The translations under genes and the position numbers were made by a program. Shown here in pieces: positions 1 to 6,450 of a DNA stretch of 9,250 bases; the stretch's first letter is position 1, and each line of letters opens with the position of its first letter. The notes under the pieces were generated by a model, which was given only the letters and a program-made list of their open reading frames with translations, was not told the origin of the DNA and ran no database searches. Source of the stretch: an uncultured Clostridia bacterium. Lineage in GTDB: Bacteria; Bacillota; Clostridia; Peptostreptococcales; Anaerovoracaceae. Where the stretch lies: the NCBI GenBank assembly GCA_938045615.1, contig CALIBC010000135.1, positions 1 through 9,250 of the forward strand, in the 5' to 3' direction.

Positions 1-55
1 TTCACTGAGTCTTTTTTTCTTAGACTCATTTTTTCATAGGTCACTTGACACTATC
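1..55. repeat. Left copy of 55-bp perfect inverted repeat
   Basis: These bases are the exact reverse complement of 9076-9130. Identity ends at position 56 on the gene side. On the outer side the window starts, so the true repeat may be longer. The copy includes the TAG stop of the Rha gene (51-53) and a hairpin at 6-28. It also carries an imperfect palindrome with core GTCA-AG-TGAC (minus strand). No recombinase gene is in the window. It could be a recombination site, an element boundary, or a repeat present elsewhere in the genome. Confidence 0.97.
6..34 (+). terminator. Inward-facing terminator-like hairpin, left repeat
   Basis: A 7-bp stem (TGAGTCT at 6-12, AGACTCA at 22-28) with a T-rich 9-nt loop is followed by six T residues (29-34). 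Read on the plus strand this is a short, AT-rich Rho-independent terminator. It would stop transcription entering from the left. It does not suit the Rha transcript, which leaves leftward and meets the hairpin without a U-tract. Stem stability is modest. Confidence 0.5.
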
Positions 56-710
56 CCTCAATCTTAGCTTTGTACCATTCCAGATGGCGTTTTCGGTCTC
101 CATAATTAGGAAAAGCTACAAGCAGTCCTACATCGACCTTCTGCAGGGTTTCCAACATATCAATCTGCTCCTTATTCAGATACGGCCGGATGCTTTTTCC
201 CTTTTCAATGTCATTGGCAAGCCTGAACTGCTTTGCCGACATTCCAAGCACAATGCGGTTTAACATATCGCACTCATTGCTGAAGTGGTACGGCCTTGGA
301 TTTTCGTGGAGTAGCTTGATATTGTCGGTAAGAAGCGGAAACTCCTGCCTTGCAGAAATCAGCGTCTTGATGAAGCTCTCCATTTCATTGAATCTGCGGA
401 TATACAGCTCCTTGAACTTCATTGCCTTCTGACCTGTGTATCCCATAGCCAGCAAAGTAAAACCATCACGAGTCATACAGAAACAAGGCTGTTTTTTGTT
501 CTGATTGTTGATATATGAGGACGGCACAAAATTGTGCTGTCTAAATTCCTCACTCAATCCGGAAGTCGAATCGATAATTCTATAGATATCACTCAGAACC
601 TCTTTGTGGTTCTTCTCAAAAAACTCAGCCACAAACAGGCTGTCCACTCTTGCGGTGTCATGGGCATCTACAAAGATTCCGTACTCATCTTTCGGTATCA
701 GTTCTTTCAT
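51..710 (-). CDS. rha: Rha family phage regulatory protein
   Basis: A 219-residue protein of the phage Rha (pRha) regulator family, a presumed DNA-binding regulator found in temperate phages and phage-like elements. The Rha domain covers about residues 10-110. Recognisable signatures are the segment around FFEKNHKEVLSDI, the central MTRDGFTLLAMGYTG, and the KFKELYIRRFNEME helix. Residues 110-219 form a helical C-terminal region ending in HLEWYKAKIEG. The ATG at 710 is preferred over the in-frame ATG at 731 because AAAGGCGG lies about 10 nt upstream of it. The gene is the last of the minus-strand block and follows the polymerase pseudogene after a structured leader (724-788). Its TAG stop lies inside the 55-bp inverted repeat, so the repeat begins at the end of the gene. 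Family assignment is firm; the exact role in this element is unknown. Confidence 0.9.
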   Translation of the reverse strand: MKELIPKDEYGIFVDAHDTARVDSLFVAEFFEKNHKEVLSDIYRIIDSTSGLSEEFRQHNFVPSSYINNQNKKQPCFCMTRDGFTLLAMGYTGQKAMKFKELYIRRFNEMESFIKTLISARQEFPLLTDNIKLLHENPRPYHFSNECDMLNRIVLGMSAKQFRLANDIEKGKSIRPYLNKEQIDMLETLQKVDVGLLVAFPNYGDRKRHLEWYKAKIEG

Positions 711-723
711 AATTGAAATACCG

Positions 724-788
724 CCTTTCATAAAAGTAGGGCTCCCGCCCTCTAAGAGTGAAAGGACAGGAACCCTGACTTTAAGAAC
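724..788 (-). promoter_or_regulatory. Structured leader of rha, copy A
   Basis: This is the minus-strand leader between the polymerase stop and rha. Reading 5' to 3' it has GTTCTTAAA, a short hairpin (CAGG-GTT-CCTG), the segment TCCTTTCACTCTTAGAG, a GGGC-GGGA-GCCC hairpin, then GAAAGG. The last GAAAGG (724-729) is the rha Shine-Dalgarno and is complementary to CCTTTC (760-765), so the ribosome binding site can be masked. A homologous element of nearly equal length lies at 5272-5336 before another gene. This suggests cis-acting translational control; no ligand or trans factor is visible. Conserved RNA motifs named after DUF2800 and DUF2815 are known from Firmicutes, and this could be one of them or a relative. 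Confidence 0.6.
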
Positions 789-794
789 TGATAT

Positions 795-2784
795 TTAATC
801 TTTTTTATAAAATTCGCATTCGTAGCTGTCCGCTCGAAGCATAAGTCCCGGAATCCAGGGCGGCGTTTTTCCCATCTGCTCACAAATGGCATCCACCGAT
901 ACTTCTTTGCCGCATTCGATGATCAGCTCGTCATGCACATGACCGCAGATAAAGCAATGCAACAGCGTCTTCATCGCATACATCAGAATATCCCCTCTGA
1001 TAGCCTGCACGATATTTTCCACTAACTTTGGACCGTAACTTTCGATGCGTTCCCACTTCTTTGTGCCGCCGACACCTTCATAGGTGACTGCTTCACCGCC
1101 GAATCGGTTCTCTCCCATGCGAGGTTTTAAATAGGAGAGCTGTCTGCCTGAAGGGAGTTTGATGAAAAGCATCCCGCTCTAATAGATAAAACGGATGCCA
1201 TGCGTTTCGGTTGGCACTCTCTTTTTCACAGTTTCCTTGACGCATCGGTCAACCTCCCACCAGAACTTCACGATGTTAGGGTTGGAGCTTCTCCACATAT
1301 CCACCAGCGGCTGCAGCTCATCTTCAGCAAGTCCCATATCCAACGCTCCCATTGCTTTTAATGCACCGACTGAGTCTCCATAACCAAGTGCCAGCTCCGC
1401 AATTTTCCCTTTCTGCCGCAGATGCCCGTTCACGCCATGCTTTTCCACAGGCACGCCAAACATAGCCGATGCCGATGCACAATAAATATCTCCGTTATTG
1501 GCAAAGACCTCACTTCGCCATTTTTCGCCTGCAAGACAGGAAAGGACTCTCGCTTCAATTGCTGAAAAATCCGATACCACAAATTTCATGCTGGGTCTTG
1601 GCACAAAAGCTGTGCGGATTAGCTGGGACAGCGTGTCCGATATATCATCGTATAACAGTTCTGCCGCCGTATAGTTTCCGTCCCTGACAAGACCTCGTGC
1701 CTGCTCCAAGTCCGGCATATGATTTTGCGGCAGATTCTGCAGCTGTATGATGCGGCCGGCAAACCTGCCTGTCCTGCTTGCACCATAAAGCATGAACATT
1801 CCTCTGGCTCTGCCGTCTTCGCAGACTGCATTTTCCATTGCCTGATATTTTTTGACCGAGGATTTAGCAAGCTGCTGTCTCAATGTCAGCACTGTTCGAA
1901 GCGGCTCCGGTACTGTTTTCCATACTGCTGCCACTTCCTTTTCCCAAGGCTGTCCATTTCCAGACCATTATCTGCAAGCCATTGCTTCATCTGATGTACC
2001 GAATTTGGATTGTCGAGATTTGTCAGCTCCTGCATTTTTTTGACAGCTCTGCTTTAAATTTTTCATCAAAAGCAATAGCGTTTTTCACAAGAGTCATATC
2101 CAGCTCAATCCCTCTGTCGTTGATTTCCTGAACGATGCGATACTCTTCCCACACAAAATCTGGCACTGGATATTTTTTCAATCTGTCCTAGATGGACATC
2201 TCCACCTCGACATCACACTTGTTGTATGCCTTGAAAGTTTCCCATTTCTGTGCATCATGCTCCAGCAGATTTCTTGTCCTGCCGCCGTTGGCTTGTGTCG
2301 GCTTGCATGGAACACAGAAATATCGGATGAGGTCTTTGCCTTCTTTCAGTTTCTGTTCCAACAGGCCAAGCACAGATCCAGAACCTGCAATTGACAACGG
2401 CAGTCCCATATATGCCGACCACACCATCGAGCATCGCCATGCTGAAGGTTCAAGATAATCTCCGACTGTATCCTCATGAATGCTGTAACTTTCAAAATAC
2501 TACGGATAGTATCTTTGAAGCCACACTGACAGGCAGACCCTCTCGAAAGAAGCATTGAATGCCTATTTCAAAATAGAATTGTCCGTCAGTGCTTTGATAA
2601 TTTCCATCGGCACCAATTCTCCCTGTGCCAGATCATAGACCTGCACCTCACCGCCGTTTACTGATACACCGAACAGCAGGATTTCAAATGCAGAGGACTG
2701 GGCATATTTATATACACCGCATTTATTCAGATCCACATTACTGAAGGTTTCCAAGTCCAGAGATAAACTATTGATTTTTTTCAT
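795..2784 (-). pseudogene. Phage-type family A DNA polymerase, interrupted
   Basis: With its frames rejoined this encodes about 663 residues, normal for the phage/ICE family A polymerases with a 3'-5' exonuclease domain. The N terminus has the Exo I motif SLDLETFSNVD (D10, E12). The palm has motif A (SDFSAIEARV), a motif B-like region (HLRQKGKIAELALGYG) and motif C (HVHDE). Four in-frame TAG codons interrupt it at 2563-2565, 2500-2502, 2188-2190 and 1179-1181. As I recall the family, glutamine is usual at those places. Two one-base losses also break the frame: one in the A7 run (2035-2041) and one near 1939-1945, with a middle segment (MQELTNLDNP...) in the third frame. The start at 2784 (MKKINSL) has AAGGATGGTG just upstream. 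It would have replicated the element's DNA. It is very likely nonfunctional unless TAG is read through and the frameshifts are sequence errors. Confidence 0.88.
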
Positions 2785-2814
2785 TATCGTCACCATCCTT
2801 TACAACAAAGCAGA

Positions 2815-2833
2815 CGGCAGGAAAATCCTGCCG
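2815..2833 (-). other. Intercistronic hairpin before polymerase
   Basis: A perfect 8-bp stem (CGGCAGGA/TCCTGCCG) with a 3-nt loop lies between the small membrane protein gene and the polymerase start. No T-tract follows on either strand, so a terminator is unlikely. An mRNA-stabilising or translation-coupling structure fits better. Function not shown. Confidence 0.5.
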
Positions 2834-2848
2834 CCCACCACACTCATC

Positions 2849-3031
2849 TTATTTCAGATTTTTCATGCGTTCCTCATGGTATTCCAGATCACGCTGTTCC
2901 TTTTCCTGCTCCCGTTTCTCACATCTGCGGTCAAAGATAAAGCTCTGGATAGCCGAAACCAGGAATGTGATGCTGAAGCAGAGCCACATCACCAAAAGTG
3001 CTGTTGTCAAAACTGTCTGCAGCATTGTCAC
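2849..3031 (-). CDS. Small single-pass membrane protein with charged tail
   Basis: A 60-residue protein. Residues 6-31 are strongly hydrophobic (TVLTTALLVMWLCFSITFLV and onward), giving one predicted membrane helix. Residues 34-60 are rich in Arg, Lys and Glu (FDRRCEKREQEKEQRD) and likely form an amphipathic or coiled-coil cytoplasmic tail. The GTG at 3031 is chosen because AGGTG sits about 7 nt upstream; an ATG at 3025 is possible. The gene lies between DUF2815 and the polymerase with short gaps, so it is probably cotranscribed with them. I believe small proteins of this kind recur at this position in related elements, but I know of no assigned function. A role anchoring the replication complex to the membrane is only a guess. 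Confidence 0.7.
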   Translation of the reverse strand: MTMLQTVLTTALLVMWLCFSITFLVSAIQSFIFDRRCEKREQEKEQRDLEYHEERMKNLK

Positions 3032-3051
3032 AGATTTTCACCTGTCCTTTC

Positions 3052-3621
3052 TTATGAGAGGAAATCGTCCTCTGCCGCCGTATCTGCAAAATCATCCTCA
3101 GTGCGGGACTTGCCACCAAGAGGTTCGCCATCTGCAATCTTCTGGAGATTGTTCAGGCCGCAGGCAATGTCCTTGTTGCCGTTGGAGTTAAAAGCATAGA
3201 AATTGATGGATACACGACCATACACACCGCTGTATACTTCACTGCGGTCAAGAATCGACTGGCGGTCGGCATCTACAATGCCGGGAACAGTCACACTGTT
3301 GGCATTGATAAAGTAGCTGTCTGCGTAAGCCGCATCATCCAGACGTTCCCAATCGCCGTCACGAAGCGGAGTTTTCAGTACCGAAAGTGCAGGCACACTC
3401 TTGCCATTGCCCTTCAGCTTGGATTCGCCCTCGGTGTAAGCCGCATGGATTGCTGCCTTGATCTTGTTTACGGTTACAGTATCACTCTTCGGAATGATGA
3501 GGGATACGCTGAACTTCGGAGAGCCTCCGTTGATGCTCTTGGCATCCCACACATTGGCATAGCTCCAGCGAGTCTTAGGTCCGGTGATTACCTTGGTCGG
3601 GTTCATAAAATTCTTTGACAT
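3052..3621 (-). CDS. DUF2815 family protein, probable ssDNA-binding
   Basis: An intact 189-residue protein matching the phage DUF2815 family. Family traits seen are the N-terminal PTKVITGPKTRWSYANVW, the central KFSVSLIIPKSDT followed by NKIKAAIHAAY, LRDGDWERLDDAAY, and the region containing SGVYGRVSINFYAFNSNGNK. The tail is acidic (EDDFADTAAEDDFLS), as in many single-stranded DNA-binding proteins. In phages this gene sits between DUF2800 and the polymerase, as it does here, and an SSB-like role in replication is the usual inference. The ATG at 3621 is chosen over the in-frame ATG at 3645 because AAGGAGG lies about 8-10 nt upstream. That site is inside the end of the DUF2800 gene, with only 1 nt between the upstream stop and this start, so translation is probably coupled. 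It ends with TAA and has no interruption, unlike its neighbours on both sides. Confidence 0.88.
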   Translation of the reverse strand: MSKNFMNPTKVITGPKTRWSYANVWDAKSINGGSPKFSVSLIIPKSDTVTVNKIKAAIHAAYTEGESKLKGNGKSVPALSVLKTPLRDGDWERLDDAAYADSYFINANSVTVPGIVDADRQSILDRSEVYSGVYGRVSINFYAFNSNGNKDIACGLNNLQKIADGEPLGGKSRTEDDFADTAAEDDFLS

Positions 3622-3622
3622 A

Positions 3623-4749
3623 TCAGTTGTCCTCCTTAAAATCATTTGTTGCTGTATTCATTGCCGGACGCTTGTCCGACACAGGTACTAAAGTTGGCTT
3701 GCCCTGCGGCTTCTCGATTAGACCGCCGAGCAGTTCTTCAAATTTTATCTTGCCGAGCAGTTTCGTCATAGCAGTGATGCCCAAAACCTTATGTTCATAT
3801 GGGTCATATCCTGCCGACTGAACTTTGTCCGCTGCGGCTGTTTCATTTATATATCTGCGGTTCAAGCATCCTTCGACCAGTTTCCAGCCTGTCCACTCTT
3901 TTCCGTTGACTGTCTGCTGCAGTGCATATTCCTTGATGTCTCTCACCAAGGAAACAAGCTCGTCTGCTTTGGAAAGAATGACCTCTATCTCTTCATCTTC
4001 CAGGTTGGCAGGCATCTCAAAGTCATAACGGGCAAGTTCCAGGTTGTACTCTGCACGCTTCCGGCAGGTGGCTTTTACTTTGCAGAACTGACAGTGGCTT
4101 CCGGCTTTGAATTCGCCCTCGCCCTTTTCCGCAAGCTGTACGGTAGGGGAAAGCACCTCATCCGACCACTTAAGCAGTTCTTCTTTTGAAATGGTGTATG
4201 TGCTGATGTTGTCCCTTCGCAGCTGGAAGATTGTCATCGACACCTCGGTGATATCGTAAATTCCATCAAACAGAGCCAAAGCTCCCAATGCGTAACACAT
4301 CATCTGTGGATTTTCTCTGCAGAAACGAGAATCCCGACTCCGTATTTCATGTCAATAATTGTCAGCGTTTCATCTGCTACATTCACGCAGTCCCCAGTTC
4401 CGAATCCCTCCGGCACCCACTTGGAAAAGTCCAGACGCTGTTCTACCAGAACAATAGGATCTTTGTATTTCTTCCTGGATGCTTCCACCTGTTCCATCAC
4501 ATACTGTACATACATATCGGAACAGTCCGCCATCTCCTCATCGAAGTAAGTCAGGGATTCGGTTGGATCTTTCGTTTCCTGCCCCAGTGATTTTTTCACC
4601 TTGAACTCGCACAAGCTGTGTGCGTCCGTTCCTTGCATGGCAAATTCACTGGATACGTCCTTTTCTTTGGCACAAAGGAGTGCTGACGGCGGGCAGGCAA
4701 TCCACCTGTGACTGGATGATGCTGACAGGACTGCGTGCTTATCCGGCAT
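3623..4749 (-). pseudogene. DUF2800 (Cas4/RecB-like nuclease), frameshifted
   Basis: With one base restored this encodes about 375 residues, the normal size for DUF2800, a phage family related to RecB/Cas4-type PD-(D/E)XK nucleases. The N terminus has the HAVLSASSSHRWIACPPSA motif. The nuclease core is FGTGDCVNVAD followed by IIDMKYGVG, giving the D...DxK pattern. A C-terminal cysteine cluster (CQFCKVKATC) suggests an Fe-S site. The frame is lost near 4311-4316, within GCAGAGAAAATCC. One missing G there would restore the expected ENPQMMCYALG. The start ATG at 4749 overlaps the end of the upstream small gene (4739), which indicates coupling. The downstream part might be re-initiated at MMCYALG but would lack the nuclease core. 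Probably inactive unless the frameshift is a sequence error. Confidence 0.87.
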
Positions 4750-5098
4750 TTCCAAGCACCTCCGCATCCGCAAGCAGTGCTTTATACTCTGCCGGGTCAA
4801 CTGCAGAAAGCTTATCCGCACCATGCTTTTTTAGAAGCTCTTTGACCTGTTCGGTAAATCCGGCTCTCGGCTTATCTGCCAGAACAGCTCTATCTTCTTC
4901 CAGCGTCAGCTCCTTTTCCGCAAGCGGCTCCGTCTCTTTCTTTGGCTTCTTTTGAGGCATGTTTCTTTTCCGGCACAGGTATCTGTTCCGGCTCTGCGGA
5001 GCTGAACATCTCATTCAGCCATCTGAAATGCCGATGAGCGTTTCACCGCATTTTTTCAGTTCATCCACGAGCGTGGATAATTCGCTGACTTTTCCCAT
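4739..5098 (-). pseudogene. Small phage replication-operon gene, two frameshifts
   Basis: The rejoined frame gives about 119 residues: an N-terminal helix (MGKVSELSTLVDELKKCGE), a middle piece (LNEMFSSAEPEQIPVPEKK) and a C-terminal domain with AVLADKPRAGFTEQVKELL followed by KKHGADKLSAVDPAEYKALL. Small proteins with this C-terminal pattern sit just before DUF2800 in related phages and elements; their function is not known to me. The start at 5098 has AAGGAG upstream. A one-base loss near 5018-5021 and a one-base gain in an A run near 4950-4953 cancel each other, so only the middle is out of frame and a TGA cuts translation after about 27 residues. The last codons overlap the DUF2800 start. 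An internal start at 4959 could give the C-terminal domain alone. Confidence 0.7.
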
Positions 5099-5261
5099 GT
5101 GGGTTGTCTCCTTCCATATTCAGTTTTCCATCGCCGGCAGAAAGCCTGTCTGCGATTCTTCTTGACACGACACTGATTGCAATGAGAACATCCTACAGTT
5201 CTCTGTCGAGATCACTGCTCTCGCGGCATCCTGTGCCTGATCTGCATTTGGTTGTCATCAT
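5061..5261 (-). pseudogene. Short gene with in-frame TAG at codon 23
   Basis: From tandem ATG codons at 5261 the frame reads MMTTKCRSGTGCRESSDLDREL, meets TAG (5193-5195), then continues as DVLIAISVVSRRIADRLSAG to a TGA at 5061. That is 66 codons if read through and 22 residues if not. The part after the TAG looks like a helix in register with the part before it, so the TAG interrupts one real coding unit. AAAGGACGG lies about 8 nt upstream of the first ATG and is part of a structured leader (5272-5336). The full frame overlaps the next gene's start by 38 nt. I do not recognise a function; Cys residues 6 and 12 are the only notable chemistry. It is the first gene after the terminator. Confidence 0.55.
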
Positions 5262-5271
5262 GTTTGACACC

Positions 5272-5336
5272 GTCCTTTCCGAGCGGCTTTACTGCCTCTC
5301 TGAGAGTGAAAGGACATCCGGGCATGTTTTAAGAAC
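5272..5336 (-). promoter_or_regulatory. Structured leader, copy B
   Basis: Homologous to 724-788 on the same strand. Both carry GTTCTTAAA at the 5' side and TGTCCTTTCACTCT(T/C)AGAG in the middle, with diverged sequence between. Here GTCCTTTC (5308-5315) is complementary over 8 bases to GAAAGGAC (5272-5279), which contains the Shine-Dalgarno of the gene starting at 5261. The enclosed region can form a GGC-AGTAAA-GCC hairpin, where copy A has GGGC-GGGA-GCCC. Different sequences keeping the same helices points to a conserved RNA fold rather than a simple DNA repeat. Confidence 0.6.
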
Positions 5337-5350
5337 CGCAGTTTTAAAAA

Positions 5351-5397
5351 AAAATATAAAAAACCTGCTGTGGTGCAATGATATGTACCACAGCAGG
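5351..5397 (-). terminator. Rho-independent terminator after the sigma-like gene
   Basis: A perfect 11-bp stem (CCTGCTGTGGT/ACCACAGCAGG, 5364-5374 and 5387-5397) with a 12-nt loop is followed on the minus strand by TTTTTTATATTTTTTTTT. It starts 9 nt after the sigma-like gene's TAA. It separates that gene from the replication block, which therefore needs its own promoter or antitermination. I see no convincing promoter between here and 5262. Confidence 0.92.
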
Positions 5398-5405
5398 CAT
5401 CTTTC

Positions 5406-5924
5406 TTATCTGAAATCCTTCAGTCTGGTGCGGAGCTTCAGCAAAATACGCTGTTTACGCTTGCCGACACCACGCTGGCTCATGCCCACAGCCTGTCCGA
5501 TCTGCGTTTCGGTGCAGTTCTGGCTGTACAGTTCCATGATGGTGCGGTCGATTTCCTCCAGCTCGTCCAGTGCGTTATGCAGTTCCTCTAGCAAAACCTT
5601 CTTCATATAATCAGCTTCAATATCTGTAGCCAGATCGGCTGTCTCAAACTCTGTATTTTCGTAGAGCTGATCCAGTGACACCGGCTTCATTTTGCCCTCG
5701 TCTTCCTGTTTGCTTGCCCTCTGATTCTGCTTGTTCTCACGCCACAGCGGACGCATATATGCGTAATACTGCTCCTCTGTTGCCGGAACCATAATCGCTT
5801 TAACCTTCTTATTTCCGATTTTCGACCACTGTACCTCTTCGGCATCAATATTGAATGCCTTGATGGTTTCCGGTGTTACCTCCATTGGAATAAAATACTT
5901 TTTGTTTGTCTGTAGATTGTCCAT
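5406..5924 (-). CDS. Sigma-70 region 4-like protein
   Basis: An intact 172-residue protein. Residues 1-60 are a basic N-terminal region (NKKYFIPMEVTPETIKAFN) without sigma region 2. Residues 60-80 are polar and probably flexible. Residues 118-168 match sigma-70 region 4, with a helix-turn-helix at about 138-161 (TETQIGQAVGMSQRGVGKRK). Such region-4-only proteins occur in Firmicute phages and integrative elements and are thought to act as transcriptional regulators or partial sigma factors. The ATG at 5924 is supported by AAGGAGG about 9 nt upstream. A strong terminator follows directly, so the gene forms its own unit. Its twelve glutamines are all encoded by normal codons, with no TAG. It may control the downstream replication block, but its target is not shown. 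Confidence 0.85.
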   Translation of the reverse strand: MDNLQTNKKYFIPMEVTPETIKAFNIDAEEVQWSKIGNKKVKAIMVPATEEQYYAYMRPLWRENKQNQRASKQEDEGKMKPVSLDQLYENTEFETADLATDIEADYMKKVLLEELHNALDELEEIDRTIMELYSQNCTETQIGQAVGMSQRGVGKRKQRILLKLRTRLKDFR

Positions 5925-5952
5925 AGTGTAGACCCTCCTTCGGTCTCATATC

Positions 5953-6025
5953 GAAGTGAGAATCCACACAGGACTTCCCATAATAATTGGCCATAAGAAT
6001 GAATCCTCACTTCTTAACTGGCCAA
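5953..6025 (-). promoter_or_regulatory. Pseudoknot-like leader of the sigma-like gene
   Basis: Two inverted repeats interleave upstream of the gene at 5924. GAAGTGAG (5953-5960) can pair with CTCACTTC (6006-6013), and TTGGCCA (5987-5993) can pair with TGGCCAA (6019-6025). The arms cross, so they give a pseudoknot or two mutually exclusive folds. This is compatible with an RNA switch or with dyad operators in DNA. No clear promoter could be assigned to the minus strand here. Confidence 0.4.
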
Positions 6026-6061
6026 CCGTCCCGATGGGTTGACTTTATTCGATTGTTGTCC

Positions 6062-6107
6062 GTCTCACCGCTTCGGGCATCCTTGATCAGGGGATGAACA
6101 CTGAGAC
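6062..6107. other. Nested inverted repeat in the divergent region
   Basis: GTCTCA (6062-6067) is complementary to TGAGAC (6102-6107). CATCC (6078-6082) is complementary to GGATG (6092-6096) inside it, around a TGATCA palindrome. The sequences CCGTCTCA and CACTGAGAC recur in the larger hairpin at 6121-6171, suggesting repeated sites for one DNA-binding protein. Function unknown. Confidence 0.4.
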
Positions 6108-6120
6108 AGGTTTTGAGTCT

Positions 6121-6171
6121 CTGACACTCAGGCGGATACATAGTTTTTTTGTGTATCCGTCTCAGTGTCAG
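6121..6171. other. Large hairpin/cruciform, 20-bp arms
   Basis: Arms 6121-6140 and 6152-6171 are complementary over 20 positions with one mismatch and one G-T pair. The 11-nt loop is T-rich (TAGTTTTTTTG). No T-tract follows on either strand, so it is not a standard terminator. It lies between the divergent sigma-like and NACHT genes. Candidate roles are a replication or transfer origin hairpin, a paired operator, or a transcription barrier. No relaxase or Rep gene is in the window to decide. Confidence 0.75.
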
Positions 6172-6205
6172 ATGCTTGTAATTGCATGGAGATGCCTAAC
6201 GAAAA

Positions 6206-6241
6206 CTGGTGAAACCAGCAATTTGCAGAGTCAAATTTGCA
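6206..6241. promoter_or_regulatory. Operator-like repeats upstream of the NACHT promoter
   Basis: A small inverted repeat CTGGT-GAA-ACCAG (6206-6218) is followed by two direct repeats of AATTTGCA (6220-6227 and 6234-6241), 14 bp apart. A related AAATTTG occurs again near 6268. They lie about 50-85 bp upstream of the -35 element of the NACHT promoter. The small XRE regulator at the end of that operon is a natural candidate to bind them. This is inference only. Confidence 0.35.
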
Positions 6242-6290
6242 ATCAGAATTTTAAATACTGCTTTTGTAAATTTGATATCTGTAACGCCCG

Positions 6291-6319
6291 TAGAAAAATT
6301 CACATTTTTGTGCTATAAT
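6291..6319 (+). promoter_or_regulatory. Extended -10 promoter for NACHT operon
   Basis: A consensus TATAAT (6314-6319) is preceded by TG at 6311-6312 (extended -10). A partial -35, TAGAAA (6291-6296), lies 17 bp upstream of the -10. Transcription would start near 6326, leaving a leader of about 125 nt before the NACHT start codon. The flanks are AT-rich, as expected for a vegetative promoter. Confidence 0.7.
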
Positions 6320-6450
6320 TAAATATCAACTTTCAAGCCTCTCCACGAGAAATATTTTTCTTAGGTTCACCTTTATTATAGGAAGTCGAATCGGTACAAC
6401 TGGACAGCACAGGATAGGCTTGGGCAGGCTTGTATAAGGAAGGATATAAA

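Noticed and set aside
2815..2833. The 8-bp hairpin before the polymerase as a terminator
   Set aside because: No T-tract on either strand, and it lies inside a tightly spaced operon.
2771..3199. A 142-codon plus-strand open frame opposite the membrane protein and DUF2815 genes
   Set aside because: Antisense to two better-supported genes, with no recognisable domain.
5104..5610. A 168-codon plus-strand open frame across the sigma-like gene end, terminator and leader
   Set aside because: It is antisense to a recognisable gene, a perfect terminator and a conserved leader. Its Ser-rich composition is typical of a shadow frame.
561..6395. 13-base match GGAAGTCGAATCG near 561 and near 6383
   Set aside because: In a window of this length about one 13-base match is expected by chance, and one copy is ordinary rha coding sequence.
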